Notes: generated by a model not told the origin, from the sequence alone. Positions 52,091-62,483 are shown, counted from the stretch's first letter. The stretch: 64,000 nt of DNA from Paenibacillus sp. V4I7 (GCF_030817275.1 NZ_JAUSZD010000002.1:4278001-4342000); one strand, 5' to 3'. Numbers and translations: made by a program.

Positions 52091-54448
52091 TCAGTTCATT
52101 TCCTTGAATTTCCCGGGAGTAATCCCCTCGTACTTTTTGAACACGCGAATGAACGTCGCAACCTCATTGTAACCCACATAATTGGCAATATCGGATATGG
52201 AGTCTTGCTTATAGCTGATCATGCGTTTGGCTTGCTGAATGCGAACCTTTGTAATGTAATCGAGCAGTCCCTCACCCGTTTGATCCTTAAACAATCTAGA
52301 GAGATAACTACCTTTTAACTCAAAGCGTTCACCGATAGTATTCACATTTAAATTAGAATCCTGATAATGCTCGTCGATGTAATGAGTCACCTTGGAGATA
52401 AGCTCACGCAGCGTCTCTGCGCGCTCTTTGGACAAGTTCGTCTCCATTTTCACAGCTGCAAACGCACAAACTTCTTTGAGCAAGGTTTGGAGTTCATGCT
52501 GCATTTCCAGTATCGTATCACAGGCGATGATCTTATCCATCCACAATGGATTGTCTTCTAAAATACGGCTATCACCGTCTCCTAGTTCATTGATCGCCTT
52601 CACCATCGTACCGACAAGATTGAAAATGAGACATCTAGCCAAGGTTAGTGACACGAGGGGCTTATTGAAATTCCGCTCCATAATTTCGTTCATACTAGCA
52701 CTAGCCTGTTCAAAATCGCCAACTTTTATCAGATTTATAATCTGCTGCTCGACCTGAAGCGGATAATAATAGCCCAGCTGTTGCTGATCCGTGGAATCGA
52801 TTCGAATCTCATCATAGGTGATGATCTCTCTTTTCCCTCGAACCATCTTATATTCCATGGCATCCAACGCCTCACTATACGCTTCGGCGACTCCAAACAA
52901 GGAGCCATGGATGCCGCCGATGGATAACGTAAGATCCATGCGGAATCGAATTAAAAACCGCTGTGCTTCTGTGGCAATCCAATGAAGGTCCTGCTTCATT
53001 TCAACAGCTTCGATATCTGCAAAGTTCACAAGACAGACCATCATATCATCTACTTCAGCCACATAACCCGCATGCCCACGCTGCCCAACAAGTTCTTCCA
53101 CGACATTGGTTATAATGAACTGTATGAGTTTCCTTCTTTCATTCATATCCATTCCCGGCAAATTGGTGGAAAGGCTGTCCTGATTCTCAACAGCAAATAA
53201 AATGACAGCAAAATCAGTAGAGATTAAATCAATATGGAACGATTTGAAAGCTTCCTCATATGGAATCAGTGTATCCATCTTCCCTTTCAGAAGCCGATTG
53301 AGCATATTGGATCGCAGCACATGGTGATGGGATTGTAATTGTAAAGCTATTTTATCTTTTTCATTTCTTGTTTGTGAAATTGCTCTTTGGATGAAGTTAA
53401 GTTCATTGCCATCTGGCCGTTCCTGGGTGGAATTCTTATCAGAAAGCGACTGAACCAGCCGCTGAATAGGCGAATAATTGCGGCGCATAAAAAACCATGT
53501 CAATACGCCTGCTCCCATTAAACTTATTAAAATGCTAATATAGGTGAATTTACGGACATATTCTGCTTTCTCCCAATAAATACGACTAGGAATAACCAAA
53601 ACATATTTCAAATCAGACACGGCAGATTGCATATAAAATAGCTCTGAATCCCCATTCTGCGCCGGCTTGTACATCACATCATCCCTATCCAACAATTGCT
53701 CCAAAATAAGGTTCTTATTGACCGACACAGGTAAATTGGAAAGAAGAACTTGATTATCATGATTAAGAATTAAAATCTGTCCGCCACTAAATCCTGAGAT
53801 TGTTTCCATCGACTTCTGAAATTTTTCTATATCTGCCATGACGACGACGGTACCCGTTTGTTTACCGTTCAAATCCTTAGGCAGGTGTGCGATATAAGCG
53901 ATTGAGTTTTGAGAATTCGCCGCATCCGCGCGAGGCAATAAGAGAAATTGGTTATTAGCCGCATTATGTATCGTATCGAGCCATTGCTCGTAGCGAAGCG
54001 TTCCTGTGTTATGAATCGTATCAAAAGCAGTCTTTAAGTCCCTAACATTTCCCGGACGGAGGATCGATGATTCCTGATCCCAAGTGACATAAAATTCATC
54101 GATCGTTGCATATGACGTTTGGTACATCCTAAATTCCTTCACCAATTGAAAAGCGAGGAACTGATCGTCGTTTGACCGTAGATTGGAGTACATTAAGCTT
54201 TGAAGCTTAGCATTCCAAGTGACCTCCATATTCAATCGTTTCATTAAATCGATTTGATTATCAATCGTATATCGGACTTGTTTCAATAAAGAATCATTCG
54301 CACGATGAATCTCGCTCTTTAGTGCTTCACTTGATTGCATATAAATAATCCAGCTCATCATCATAGGTACGAACAACACCGCGCTATATGAAATTAACCA
54401 AGTAAAAATAATGCTTTTTCGTTTCTGCCAAAGAAATCGGATCTTCAC
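52091..54448 (-). CDS. Membrane-anchored AraC-family regulator (two-helix sensor, C-terminal DNA-binding domain)
   Basis: The 785-residue protein has a first helix (SIIFTWLISYSAVLFVPMMM), an extracytoplasmic sensor of about 250 residues, a second helix (YISILISLMGAGVLTWFFM) and a cytosolic linker of about 350 residues. The complete AraC domain has LNVNTIGERFELKGSYLSRL and then KQDSISDIANYVGYNEVATF, followed by IRVFKKYEGITPGKF. It is the same class as the broken regulator at 34180-36485. The frame is open to 54565, but GGAGG eight bases before the GTG at 54448 and the normal N-terminus (MKIRFLWQKRK) favour this start. It lies within the importer operon between LplC and the second binding protein, so it likely senses the substrate and activates the operon. 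Confidence 0.92.
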   Translation of the reverse strand: MKIRFLWQKRKSIIFTWLISYSAVLFVPMMMSWIIYMQSSEALKSEIHRANDSLLKQVRYTIDNQIDLMKRLNMEVTWNAKLQSLMYSNLRSNDDQFLAFQLVKEFRMYQTSYATIDEFYVTWDQESSILRPGNVRDLKTAFDTIHNTGTLRYEQWLDTIHNAANNQFLLLPRADAANSQNSIAYIAHLPKDLNGKQTGTVVVMADIEKFQKSMETISGFSGGQILILNHDNQVLLSNLPVSVNKNLILEQLLDRDDVMYKPAQNGDSELFYMQSAVSDLKYVLVIPSRIYWEKAEYVRKFTYISILISLMGAGVLTWFFMRRNYSPIQRLVQSLSDKNSTQERPDGNELNFIQRAISQTRNEKDKIALQLQSHHHVLRSNMLNRLLKGKMDTLIPYEEAFKSFHIDLISTDFAVILFAVENQDSLSTNLPGMDMNERRKLIQFIITNVVEELVGQRGHAGYVAEVDDMMVCLVNFADIEAVEMKQDLHWIATEAQRFLIRFRMDLTLSIGGIHGSLFGVAEAYSEALDAMEYKMVRGKREIITYDEIRIDSTDQQQLGYYYPLQVEQQIINLIKVGDFEQASASMNEIMERNFNKPLVSLTLARCLIFNLVGTMVKAINELGDGDSRILEDNPLWMDKIIACDTILEMQHELQTLLKEVCAFAAVKMETNLSKERAETLRELISKVTHYIDEHYQDSNLNVNTIGERFELKGSYLSRLFKDQTGEGLLDYITKVRIQQAKRMISYKQDSISDIANYVGYNEVATFIRVFKKYEGITPGKFKEMN

Positions 54449-54595
54449 ATGGATCTCCTCCCATTGAATGGTAGATGAATGTCTGAAGGGATTGTCTCCA
54501 CTTACCTCTATTATACCTCTGATTGCAAAGGGAGGAATGTCCAAAATGACAAAACCGATTGACAAAAGCTCTATTTAACCCGATTTTATTCGGTT

Positions 54596-55477
54596 TTAAC
54601 CTTTCAAAGAACCTACCATAACCCCTTTTACAAAGTAACGTTGAACAAAAGGATAGATACAAAGCACAGGTACGGTAGCTACGATAATCGTCGCATATTT
54701 AATCGTTTCACCTATTTGATGTCGATCTCCCGCATCTGCACCTACTGACATTCCGTCTGTAGAATTCGAGATTAATATCTCACGGAGTACAAGTTGTAAG
54801 GGGAACAGATCTCTGCTTTTAATAAATACAGAAGCATAGAACCAAGCATTCCATTTATCAACCGCATAATAGAGAATCATAACCGCAATGACCGGCATGG
54901 AAAGCGGAATAATGATTTTGAACAAAATGGTGAAATGATTTGCTCCATCAATCTTGGCCGACTCCTCTAAACTATCGGGTACAGACATGAACGCCGTACG
55001 CATGATGATGAGATTGAAGGTACCGATCGCAAATGGAATAATCGTAGCCCACAACGAGTCCAGTAGGCCAACATTCTTCACAACCAGATATAAAGGAATT
55101 AAGCCCCCGTGAAAAAACATGGTGAAAACGATGATCAGCATAAATGCTTTATTCCAAATGACATTTTTCCGTGAAAGCACGTAAGCCCCTAAAGCTGTCA
55201 TCAAAATATTCACTAAAATACCGAACACAACGATAAATAGCGTATTGCGGTATCCGATCAGAATGCCTGGGTTTTTCATGACACCTTTGTACGCTTCCAA
55301 ACTGAAACCTAAGGATTTATACAGAATTCCCTTGTGAGCCACGAGCTGACCTGCTTCACTAAAGGATGCGAAGACGACATATAACAATGGATATAAAGTA
55401 GCAACCACTAGCACTATTAAAATGAGATGAATACCAATATCGAACAATCTTTCAACTATACTAGGTCCCTTATTCAT
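54596..55477 (-). CDS. Carbohydrate ABC transporter permease (LplC/AraQ-type)
   Basis: The 293-residue permease has six helices, the EAA loop VPDSLEESAKIDGANHFTILFKI and the group's ending FVQRYFVKGVMVGSLKG. GAGGTGA seven bases before the ATG at 55477 is used here; an in-frame ATG ten codons upstream would overlap the previous gene. It lies ten bases after the LplB-type permease gene. Together with it and two binding proteins it makes a sugar importer without its own ATPase. Confidence 0.92.
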   Translation of the reverse strand: MNKGPSIVERLFDIGIHLILIVLVVATLYPLLYVVFASFSEAGQLVAHKGILYKSLGFSLEAYKGVMKNPGILIGYRNTLFIVVFGILVNILMTALGAYVLSRKNVIWNKAFMLIIVFTMFFHGGLIPLYLVVKNVGLLDSLWATIIPFAIGTFNLIIMRTAFMSVPDSLEESAKIDGANHFTILFKIIIPLSMPVIAVMILYYAVDKWNAWFYASVFIKSRDLFPLQLVLREILISNSTDGMSVGADAGDRHQIGETIKYATIIVATVPVLCIYPFVQRYFVKGVMVGSLKG

Positions 55478-55487
55478 TTGCTTCACC

Positions 55488-56444
55488 TCACCATAAGCTG
55501 CTTTCATTTACTTTGCGGCTGATATAATTGGCTGTAACCAATAAAATAAGATTGATTACAGAGTTAAATAAGCCGACTGCTGAGCTGTAACTCCAACCGA
55601 ATTCAAGTAACCCCTTACGATAGACAAAGGAAGAAATGACATCCGCGGTTTCATAAGTGACCGGATTGTAAAGGAGAATAATTTTCTCGAATCCTACATT
55701 TAATAAATTCCCCATTCGCAATATGAACATGATAGCAATCGTTGGCATGATGCCTGGTAAGGTGATATGAATGATTTGCTTCCACCTGGTTGCTCCGTCC
55801 ATACGCGCAGCTTCATACTGCTCGGTATCAATACCCATTAATGCCGCAATATAAATGATGGACTCCCAACCAATTCGCTGCCAAATCTCCGAGAGAATAT
55901 AAATAGGACGGAATAAATCAGGCTTCTGAAGCATCGTCTGGCCATCATATCCAAACGTCATAAAGATCTTGTTGATCACACCATCTGCATTCGTAAAATC
56001 AGTTATAATCCCACAAATGACAACAAGTGAAATAAAATAAGGCATATACGTAATGGTCTGAGCCACACGCTTGAACATCTTGCTGCGCACTTCATTGATT
56101 AGCAAGGCCAGAATAATCGGCGCTGGGAATTCAAATACCAAGGAGTACAAACTGATAACAAGCGTATTTTTTAAAATGCGCCAAAAGTAAAAACTGCTGA
56201 AAAAATCTTGAAAATGCTTAAATCCTACCCACTCGCTGCCTAGAATACCTTTCATGGGCGAATATTCTTTGAATGCAATCAGTGCTCCATACATAGGGGC
56301 ATAATGAAAGATAATATAATAAACAAGCACAGGAACCATCATCAGATACAAGTATTTATTCATTATAAAATCACGAACATATCGATTTATGCCCGGTTTT
56401 TTCTTTGCTAGTACCATACTTTTGTGCGGTTGCGTAGTCTCCAT
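55488..56444 (-). CDS. Carbohydrate ABC transporter permease (LplB/UgpA-type)
   Basis: The 318-residue permease has the LplB hallmarks: HYAPMYGALIAFKEYSPMKG, the EAA loop DTEQYEAARMDGATRWKQI and the ending TANYISRKVNESSLW, with six helices. The frame is open to 56507, but the GAGGTGAGGG stretch a few bases before the ATG at 56444, and the family's normal N-terminal length, favour this start. It is second in an operon of five genes (binding protein, LplB, LplC, AraC sensor, second binding protein). Confidence 0.92.
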   Translation of the reverse strand: METTQPHKSMVLAKKKPGINRYVRDFIMNKYLYLMMVPVLVYYIIFHYAPMYGALIAFKEYSPMKGILGSEWVGFKHFQDFFSSFYFWRILKNTLVISLYSLVFEFPAPIILALLINEVRSKMFKRVAQTITYMPYFISLVVICGIITDFTNADGVINKIFMTFGYDGQTMLQKPDLFRPIYILSEIWQRIGWESIIYIAALMGIDTEQYEAARMDGATRWKQIIHITLPGIMPTIAIMFILRMGNLLNVGFEKIILLYNPVTYETADVISSFVYRKGLLEFGWSYSSAVGLFNSVINLILLVTANYISRKVNESSLW

Positions 56445-56506
56445 CTTTTCCCTCACCTCATTCTGAATGGATGGAGAGAGCAAAGCTCTCTCCACTTTGT
56501 TCCGCA

Positions 56507-58129
56507 TTATCTTTTGTTATAACGATCCAAAGCTGCCTTTTGAATTTCAATCGCACGATCCAACTTCAAAGATTTCATTTTATCTAAGTATTTCGGATAT
56601 TGATCGACGGATTCAGTTCCAAGAACGATTTTTAAGGTCATTTCATCTACCAGCGTATTAATGTCACTCATGATTTTTGCATATTCCGAACTCTCTTCCG
56701 GCGTTGGCGTAAGCGGAGGCAGACTATACTTATCTGTATCCGTTTTCTTCCAAACATTGATCGCCTCACGCTGGGTTGGCAATGTAAAGAATTGCTCGGC
56801 ATATCGTTTATCTTGGATAAACGGACCGTTATAGCTGCCGCGAACGTACATGGACATTGCTTGCGCCGGAGCTAATTTATCTGGGTTTTTCATCAATAAA
56901 TCTGTATATTTCGGATAACCGTTCTCTAAATTGTAGCTAACGCCTTCTGTACCGAAGTTGAAAAACATGCGTCCAGCTTCACTATAACCATAATCCAGCA
57001 GCTTCGTCGCGAGTTCCGCATCTTTCGCCTTCGTCGTAATAGCCACAATCCCTCCAGAGGAATACGGTTTATCCTTTTGACCAAATTTAGGGATATCTCC
57101 TTTTTTCAACACTGGGTAAGGAGCTGCGACCAATTGTGCTTTCGGATCTTTCGCTTGGACAATCGGCTGCCATTTCCCAATACCGCCTCCAGCATTCCCA
57201 ATACTTGCTCCCGTGCTAGCTGTGGAGAAGTTTCCATCCAACGCTTTCGAATCGACAGTGGCAATATTTTTGTCCAGCAAGCCCTCTTTATACCATTTGC
57301 TGAATAATGCCATATAATCTTTGTATCCGCTCTCCGCAGGACCGAATTTGATTTCTCCATTTTCCAAATAGAAATGGCGGTTAACCCCAAAAGCCCCTAG
57401 AAACGCGCCATTATAAGATTCATTGAAAAAGTTCGGTTTACTGATGAAAGAAAGAGGTGCAGCTGCTCCTTTCTTTTCTTTAAACGCTTTAAGGGCCGTT
57501 GTCCATTCATCAATCGTTTCTGGTACAGGAAGACCTACCTCGTCCAGCCAATCTTTGCGAATAATTGGACCTTGGAATACTTGCAGATACTCATCTCCCC
57601 GAATGAAAGGAAACGCATAGTAGCTGCCGCTATCGGTTTTTACCATTTTGTCAATTGCGGGATTGTCTTTCAGAAATTTCTTAAGGTTAGGCGCATGCTT
57701 GTCGATCAAATCATTCAATTTAAGGATGTATCCATCCTTAATCGCCTTCTCAGGTCCACCAGGGAAAGTAAGGAAATTATATTCGATGATATCGGGCAAA
57801 TCCCCGGATGCCAACATGACATTAAGAGCCTCTTTGGCCTGACCCGTCGGCGGTGCGGAGAACTTGAGCTGCACGCCCGTTTTTTTCTGCCAATCTTGAA
57901 AGAAAGGAACTTCAGCGTGGGTTGTTTTAACACCGGTTAAATTGCCGGTTAGCTCGCCCCAATAGGTCAGTGTCTTATCGGTTTTGATTGGGTATGTCGT
58001 AACAGCGTTGTTCGCGGATGGAGATTGCGTTTCTTTCGTAGTATTAGGTGTAGATCCCGTCTGAGAGGAGCAAGCAATCATAGTGCCCATCATCAAGACA
58101 GTCATAGTTGAAGCTAACATTTTCTTCAT
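56507..58129 (-). CDS. LplA-type oligosaccharide substrate-binding lipoprotein
   Basis: The 540-residue lipoprotein has a MIAC lipobox after a hydrophobic signal (STMTVLMMGTMIAC). The LplA-type body includes LASGDLPDIIEYNFLTFPGGPEKA, LNDLIDKHAPNLKKFL, PFIRGDEYLQ and DRAIEIQKAALDRYNKR. GGAGG eight bases before the ATG supports the start. It is the first gene of the importer operon and a close paralogue of the last one (50432-52054). Its position just downstream of the PL8 lyase gene on the same strand suggests the transported sugar comes from the polysaccharide cut by that lyase. Confidence 0.93.
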   Translation of the reverse strand: MKKMLASTMTVLMMGTMIACSSQTGSTPNTTKETQSPSANNAVTTYPIKTDKTLTYWGELTGNLTGVKTTHAEVPFFQDWQKKTGVQLKFSAPPTGQAKEALNVMLASGDLPDIIEYNFLTFPGGPEKAIKDGYILKLNDLIDKHAPNLKKFLKDNPAIDKMVKTDSGSYYAFPFIRGDEYLQVFQGPIIRKDWLDEVGLPVPETIDEWTTALKAFKEKKGAAAPLSFISKPNFFNESYNGAFLGAFGVNRHFYLENGEIKFGPAESGYKDYMALFSKWYKEGLLDKNIATVDSKALDGNFSTASTGASIGNAGGGIGKWQPIVQAKDPKAQLVAAPYPVLKKGDIPKFGQKDKPYSSGGIVAITTKAKDAELATKLLDYGYSEAGRMFFNFGTEGVSYNLENGYPKYTDLLMKNPDKLAPAQAMSMYVRGSYNGPFIQDKRYAEQFFTLPTQREAINVWKKTDTDKYSLPPLTPTPEESSEYAKIMSDINTLVDEMTLKIVLGTESVDQYPKYLDKMKSLKLDRAIEIQKAALDRYNKR

Positions 58130-58459
58130 TCATTGACCCTCCAGTAATTTTATGGTGAGATGCATCTCTTCCCTTAGATTAATGGAACGCCTCTGGCATA
58201 AATATGAGTAAAATGAGGAATGGCATGTTGATTTTCATTCAGAAAACTGATTATTTCGCCAAAGCAATAGAGTATTTCTAAAAACATTAGCCATATTTAC
58301 AAAAAAAGAACGACTTTCGTCACTTGCCTATCTAAATTCCCATCTCCTCCGATTATTTTCTTGCAATCTCCAGTCATTTCAAGCGCTTAATCGCCAGTTT
58401 TCAAGAAAAACCCGACTTCGTCCAATCGGACAAAGTCGGGTTCCGTGTCTCAACACATG
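58130..58459. other. 330-base intergenic region between the PL8 lyase and the importer operon
   Basis: No gene is seen. On the minus strand it holds the PL8 terminator (58404-58442). A weak cre-like TTCAAGCGCTTAA lies near 58378, and an AT-rich stretch (58250-58330) must contain the importer promoter. I could not pick out a convincing -35/-10 pair. Confidence 0.5.
58404..58442 (-). terminator. Terminator of the PL8 lyase gene
   Basis: A strong 15-bp stem with one mismatch (AACCCGACTT..GTCC at 58409-58423 / GGAC..AAGTCGGGTT at 58428-58442) and a 4-base loop is followed on the minus strand by TTTTTC. It lies 18 bases after the lyase stop. Confidence 0.92.
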
Positions 58460-61400
58460 TTAGGATTTACACTGTGCGATGGCTTGTAATAATAGTTCCG
58501 CAAACACGGCGTCAATCTTTTTGCCAGATTGTGCACGAATGTGATTCTCCAATTCATTCCATTCGTTTTTCTTCTGATTCTCATCATCTTCCCGTTGAAT
58601 CTTATCTATCATCGATAGCAAGCTGTTCAATATGCCCTGATTGGTGATCCAGCCTTGTTGGTAAGCGTAGTGAACAGCTTCGTCCAAATGATGGATATCC
58701 ATCCGTACTTTCAGCAAGTATGCTGCGACAGTTTCGTTCCCTGCCTTATCAACCGTTTCTACCTTCACCGCATGTTCGCCAATTGCAAGTGATAACGGAC
58801 TAAACGAATAAGGGTGGTTTATTGGAACACCGTCCAACTCAAGAGACTCGCTTGCCACGCCGCTCACCGGATCGGAGATATCGAATTGCAGGCTGCCGTC
58901 ATCGGTCCAATAGACATCCATCGTAACGGTAGGAACGATGACGGGAGCTGCTGAATCGATCATGATTGCTGCCGTTTGGATTGCTTCTTGATTTCCAGCA
59001 TGATCGATACTGTAGAACTGGATTTGATGTATGCCTTCTTCAGCAACAACGATGTTGTTCCCTTCCACAAAGGCGCCTCCATCCAAACTGTAAAACGTCT
59101 TCTGCACACCGCTGTCATCATCACTCGCTGTTAATGTCACCAACTGCGCAGTACGCTGCCAATCAGACTTGGCGTTAGTTGCCGTAACCGGCGCTGCTGT
59201 GTCCTTTTTAAATGTGACGACATGCGTTTTGCCGAAAGATCCTGTGACAGCAATATTCAGTTTTAAGGAAGGCATCGTCTTCACAACCGTAACCGTGTCA
59301 TCCGAACGAACCAATGATAAGCCTGCCTTGTTCAGTTCAAGCGAAATGGTGCTTTGTTGCTGCGTCGGATCGGAGACGGCTACGGTCAATTCGCTGTCCG
59401 TTTCCTTCACCATCACGGATGCCGGATTTTGCGCGGAAATGAAATCAACCGATGCCGGATTCCAGAAATTCAACGCCGTAATACCTAGCTTTTTCTCTCT
59501 GACCGCATGTACGTCCGTTGTATTGCTCAGCACCTCAACATTAGGAGCGCTGCTATAAAGCGCTATATCCGCTGTATTTTTATGAGGCAGCATGACATAG
59601 GAATAAGATGCATTCGATGGCGTTGCCCCGTGTTCAAAGGCTAAACTTAAATAATTTCGCGTGATCGGAGTGCCCGATTGTCCGCTATTAATATCTTTCC
59701 AGGCACCGGTTCTCGCTTCGCGTAAACCAAACACATTAGAACCCTCAGGAAAATAATAGCCGATGTCAGAACCCGGCGCATTTCCGGCCAAGTGAGCCCA
59801 CTTCACGTCTCCCATCGTTTCCGACCACCCGAGCTGGCTCGACTTCACGGTTCCGTTAATCGTGAGCGCATTATCTCCCACATCGTTTAACTTGCGGTTA
59901 TCGATAATGGTCTCCACCGCTTGCGGTCCGGCTGTCGTGCTCGAAATACCGGCACCTAATGCGACGATTTCATCATCGAACATAAACCAAGATTTTTTAC
60001 CCTGTAGATTGCTTCCAGTCGATTGGGCAAGTGAGAAATCCATACCAGCTGCACCATAAAGGTTATCGATGGACGAGCCGCCGACCCATGTTTTCGGATT
60101 CATATAACTTTTCCACTCGACGGGCGTCGTACCTTTCCCTGATCCATCCGTTGTCGTGCCAGGCAGCCGGAAGGAATCCACAGTGGGCCAAAAATCATTG
60201 CGGTACTGGGTAAGATCGTGATCATATAAAAAAGTCATCCCGATGCCCGTATACCAGCCCTTCAGATTCTCATTATTGCCCTTTTCAAAGGCAGAGATCC
60301 GGTTTGAGAACAGACTGAGCCCGAAACCATATCCTTCACGTAAATGGACAACTCTGTCCATACCAGCAAACACTTGGTTTTTCAGCAATTCTCCTCGAGG
60401 CTGGATCGAAGCATCGTTCATCAATTTTTTGACTAGAGACAGCTCGTAAATCGGCAATCCCTCGTAATAATTGGCATATGTCGTATCCGACTGAATCCAT
60501 TCTTTGGCCATTCGCTTAATCGATAATGCTACGTCCGCAGGTGCCCCCTCGGCTAAACGAAGTAAGGTAACAATCGTGCCTCTAGCGCTTCCTGAGCTTT
60601 GTCTAGAGATCCCTCTGCCGTTCACCATATCCATAAAGAGTCCTTTATAAATAACGGGTTCAAACGTATCCGATACCCAATCGTAAACATGATTCACGTT
60701 AGGATCCGCTACCGGCCATGGTGAACCATTCAACAAAAACGTCATATCGGCCGCACGATTGAGCCATACTGCACCGTACCCCGCTGTGTACGCGATGTTG
60801 GTGTGTTGAACAAGTGAACCATCCTCATAAACACCGTCTCCATGATCTGTGTAAACAAATTCCGGACCGATGGAATCAAGTCCTTGTGTGATCTTCGCAC
60901 TGTTGCTTCCGATCAAACCACGCATCGTAACGACCAATGCTTTGTCGAGCAGGTTAGCTCCGGTTTCCGTTACATTGTTGAGTGTTCTCTTCTTCGGATC
61001 TGGAACGAAACGATCGACGGCTTTGATATACTTGCTTATTTGCGCCGGTGTCAAATGAGCGAACATCAACACAATCGTATCGTTCAGAATTTGCGGCGTT
61101 CCGATTTCCCAATCCCACCAGTTGCCGTACTCACTTTTGTTTTCGTTGTATCGATTAGCATACATCCAGTCCAACGCACTGATGATGTCATCTCGCAGCG
61201 CCGTATTCTGATACAGGCTTGAACCTTGAACAGAATAAGCGAGCGCCATGGCCTTCAGCCTGCCATAAGCATTAGATATTTGAGCCGAATCCGTCGCGCT
61301 GGACAGATCGTTCCACAAATAAGAACGACCCACAACTTTATTCAGCGTATCCCAATGCCCGGTTGAGTTTTCATTCGATACGCTACCGGCTAACTTAGTA

Positions 61401-62371
61401 AGGTTAGCGGCAATATCCGGATCAGCCGTATTGTACGAAGTGCCACCCGTTAATTTGCCATACCATTTCAGACGCAGCTCGCTGTAAGATTGAATCGTTT
61501 CAGCAGATTCTACGTTAACAAGACATTGAGCTTTTATCGTTCCATCTGGTGTCGAGACCATAATTGTAGCCGAGCCTAACCCTTCTCCGGTTACTTTTCC
61601 ATTACTGTCCACTGTTGCTACATTCGGATTGCTGGAACTCCAGACAACTGTTTTGTCCGCTGTGTTCGCTGGTGTGAGCGTCGGTGTAATCGTTACTGTT
61701 GCATCTTTGGCCATGGAAAAGGCGGTTTGATCTAAAGCAATTCCCGTAATCCCGTTATATTCCTCCAAACTAATATCGTCAAACCATACTTTTCCTTTGC
61801 CCGTTTCAAGGAAAGGTTCAATGACCAACCTCGTGACACCCGCTGGTATGGTCATAAATACTTGCTGTAAAGTCCAATCCTTCGTACCTAACAACTTGGC
61901 AGAAGCAGGACCGTCTCCAACTTTACTCGTGTTATAGTATTGCGTTCTGAAGTAAGCCCCTGCGCCCGTTACGTTGTCGGTTTTTACCCACACTTTAAGT
62001 CTGTAAGATTTGCCGGCAGTTACTGTCGTGACACTTTGATTCACAGATACTCGGCTTGTTGCGAAGGCATCAAACAAAATCGACTTGCTCCCTTCATGAT
62101 ACGTGGTTGAATCCAGCATGACGTTCACCGTTTTATTCGGAGCTTTTCCGCTCCCGGTTGGAATCCATAGCCCCCAGCCAACAGGGACAGGACTTGTGAC
62201 ACCGCTCCAGGCGGCATCCGTTGTTGTGGTTGTCTGCTCGAAGCTTCCATTCGTCATCAGGTTCACCGCAGCAGCTTCTACCTTAAGGATAGCGTTTTCA
62301 TAAAAGGGAATGTACGATCCAACCATGCTAAAAATTAAACTGACAGCTAACAGCATACTTACTTTCCTCAT
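58460..62371 (-). CDS. Secreted modular polysaccharide lyase family 8 (hyaluronate/chondroitin/xanthan lyase type)
   Basis: The ~1300-residue protein has a signal peptide, a CBM4/9-like module (~35-205, TNGSFEQTTTTTD ... VWFDDISLEEY), and a BIG2 domain (~210-290, VWSSSNPNVATVDSNGKVTG). The PL8 catalytic unit spans ~300-1050: an alpha/alpha-toroid with NWWDWEIGTPQILNDT, DGVYEDGSLVQHTNIAYTAGYG holding the catalytic His/Tyr, GRGISRQ, and later beta domains. Ig-like repeats follow (ASDDDSGVQKTFYSLDGGAF, ISDPVSGVASESLELDG), and a C-terminal FIMAH-like helical domain (~1225-1303) ends the protein. It is extracellular and cleaves uronic-acid-containing polysaccharides by beta-elimination; which one is not decidable. 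GAGGTGAAG before the ATG at 62371 sets the start, not the upstream open frame to 62458. The importer downstream probably takes up the products. Confidence 0.92.
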   Translation of the reverse strand: MRKVSMLLAVSLIFSMVGSYIPFYENAILKVEAAAVNLMTNGSFEQTTTTTDAAWSGVTSPVPVGWGLWIPTGSGKAPNKTVNVMLDSTTYHEGSKSILFDAFATSRVSVNQSVTTVTAGKSYRLKVWVKTDNVTGAGAYFRTQYYNTSKVGDGPASAKLLGTKDWTLQQVFMTIPAGVTRLVIEPFLETGKGKVWFDDISLEEYNGITGIALDQTAFSMAKDATVTITPTLTPANTADKTVVWSSSNPNVATVDSNGKVTGEGLGSATIMVSTPDGTIKAQCLVNVESAETIQSYSELRLKWYGKLTGGTSYNTADPDIAANLTKLAGSVSNENSTGHWDTLNKVVGRSYLWNDLSSATDSAQISNAYGRLKAMALAYSVQGSSLYQNTALRDDIISALDWMYANRYNENKSEYGNWWDWEIGTPQILNDTIVLMFAHLTPAQISKYIKAVDRFVPDPKKRTLNNVTETGANLLDKALVVTMRGLIGSNSAKITQGLDSIGPEFVYTDHGDGVYEDGSLVQHTNIAYTAGYGAVWLNRAADMTFLLNGSPWPVADPNVNHVYDWVSDTFEPVIYKGLFMDMVNGRGISRQSSGSARGTIVTLLRLAEGAPADVALSIKRMAKEWIQSDTTYANYYEGLPIYELSLVKKLMNDASIQPRGELLKNQVFAGMDRVVHLREGYGFGLSLFSNRISAFEKGNNENLKGWYTGIGMTFLYDHDLTQYRNDFWPTVDSFRLPGTTTDGSGKGTTPVEWKSYMNPKTWVGGSSIDNLYGAAGMDFSLAQSTGSNLQGKKSWFMFDDEIVALGAGISSTTAGPQAVETIIDNRKLNDVGDNALTINGTVKSSQLGWSETMGDVKWAHLAGNAPGSDIGYYFPEGSNVFGLREARTGAWKDINSGQSGTPITRNYLSLAFEHGATPSNASYSYVMLPHKNTADIALYSSAPNVEVLSNTTDVHAVREKKLGITALNFWNPASVDFISAQNPASVMVKETDSELTVAVSDPTQQQSTISLELNKAGLSLVRSDDTVTVVKTMPSLKLNIAVTGSFGKTHVVTFKKDTAAPVTATNAKSDWQRTAQLVTLTASDDDSGVQKTFYSLDGGAFVEGNNIVVAEEGIHQIQFYSIDHAGNQEAIQTAAIMIDSAAPVIVPTVTMDVYWTDDGSLQFDISDPVSGVASESLELDGVPINHPYSFSPLSLAIGEHAVKVETVDKAGNETVAAYLLKVRMDIHHLDEAVHYAYQQGWITNQGILNSLLSMIDKIQREDDENQKKNEWNELENHIRAQSGKKIDAVFAELLLQAIAQCKS

Positions 62372-62483
62372 TAACTTCACCTCGCTAGAAATTAATATAA
62401 AAGCAATTAAAATGTAAGACATATAACGGGATTTGTATATCGACGATATTTGAACCATATCGTTTTTTTATGAAAAGTAGAGA

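Noticed and set aside
58376..58391. cre site upstream of the importer at 58129
   Set aside because: The sequence TTCAAGCGCTTAA matches only about 11 of 14 consensus positions and lies about 250 bases from the gene.
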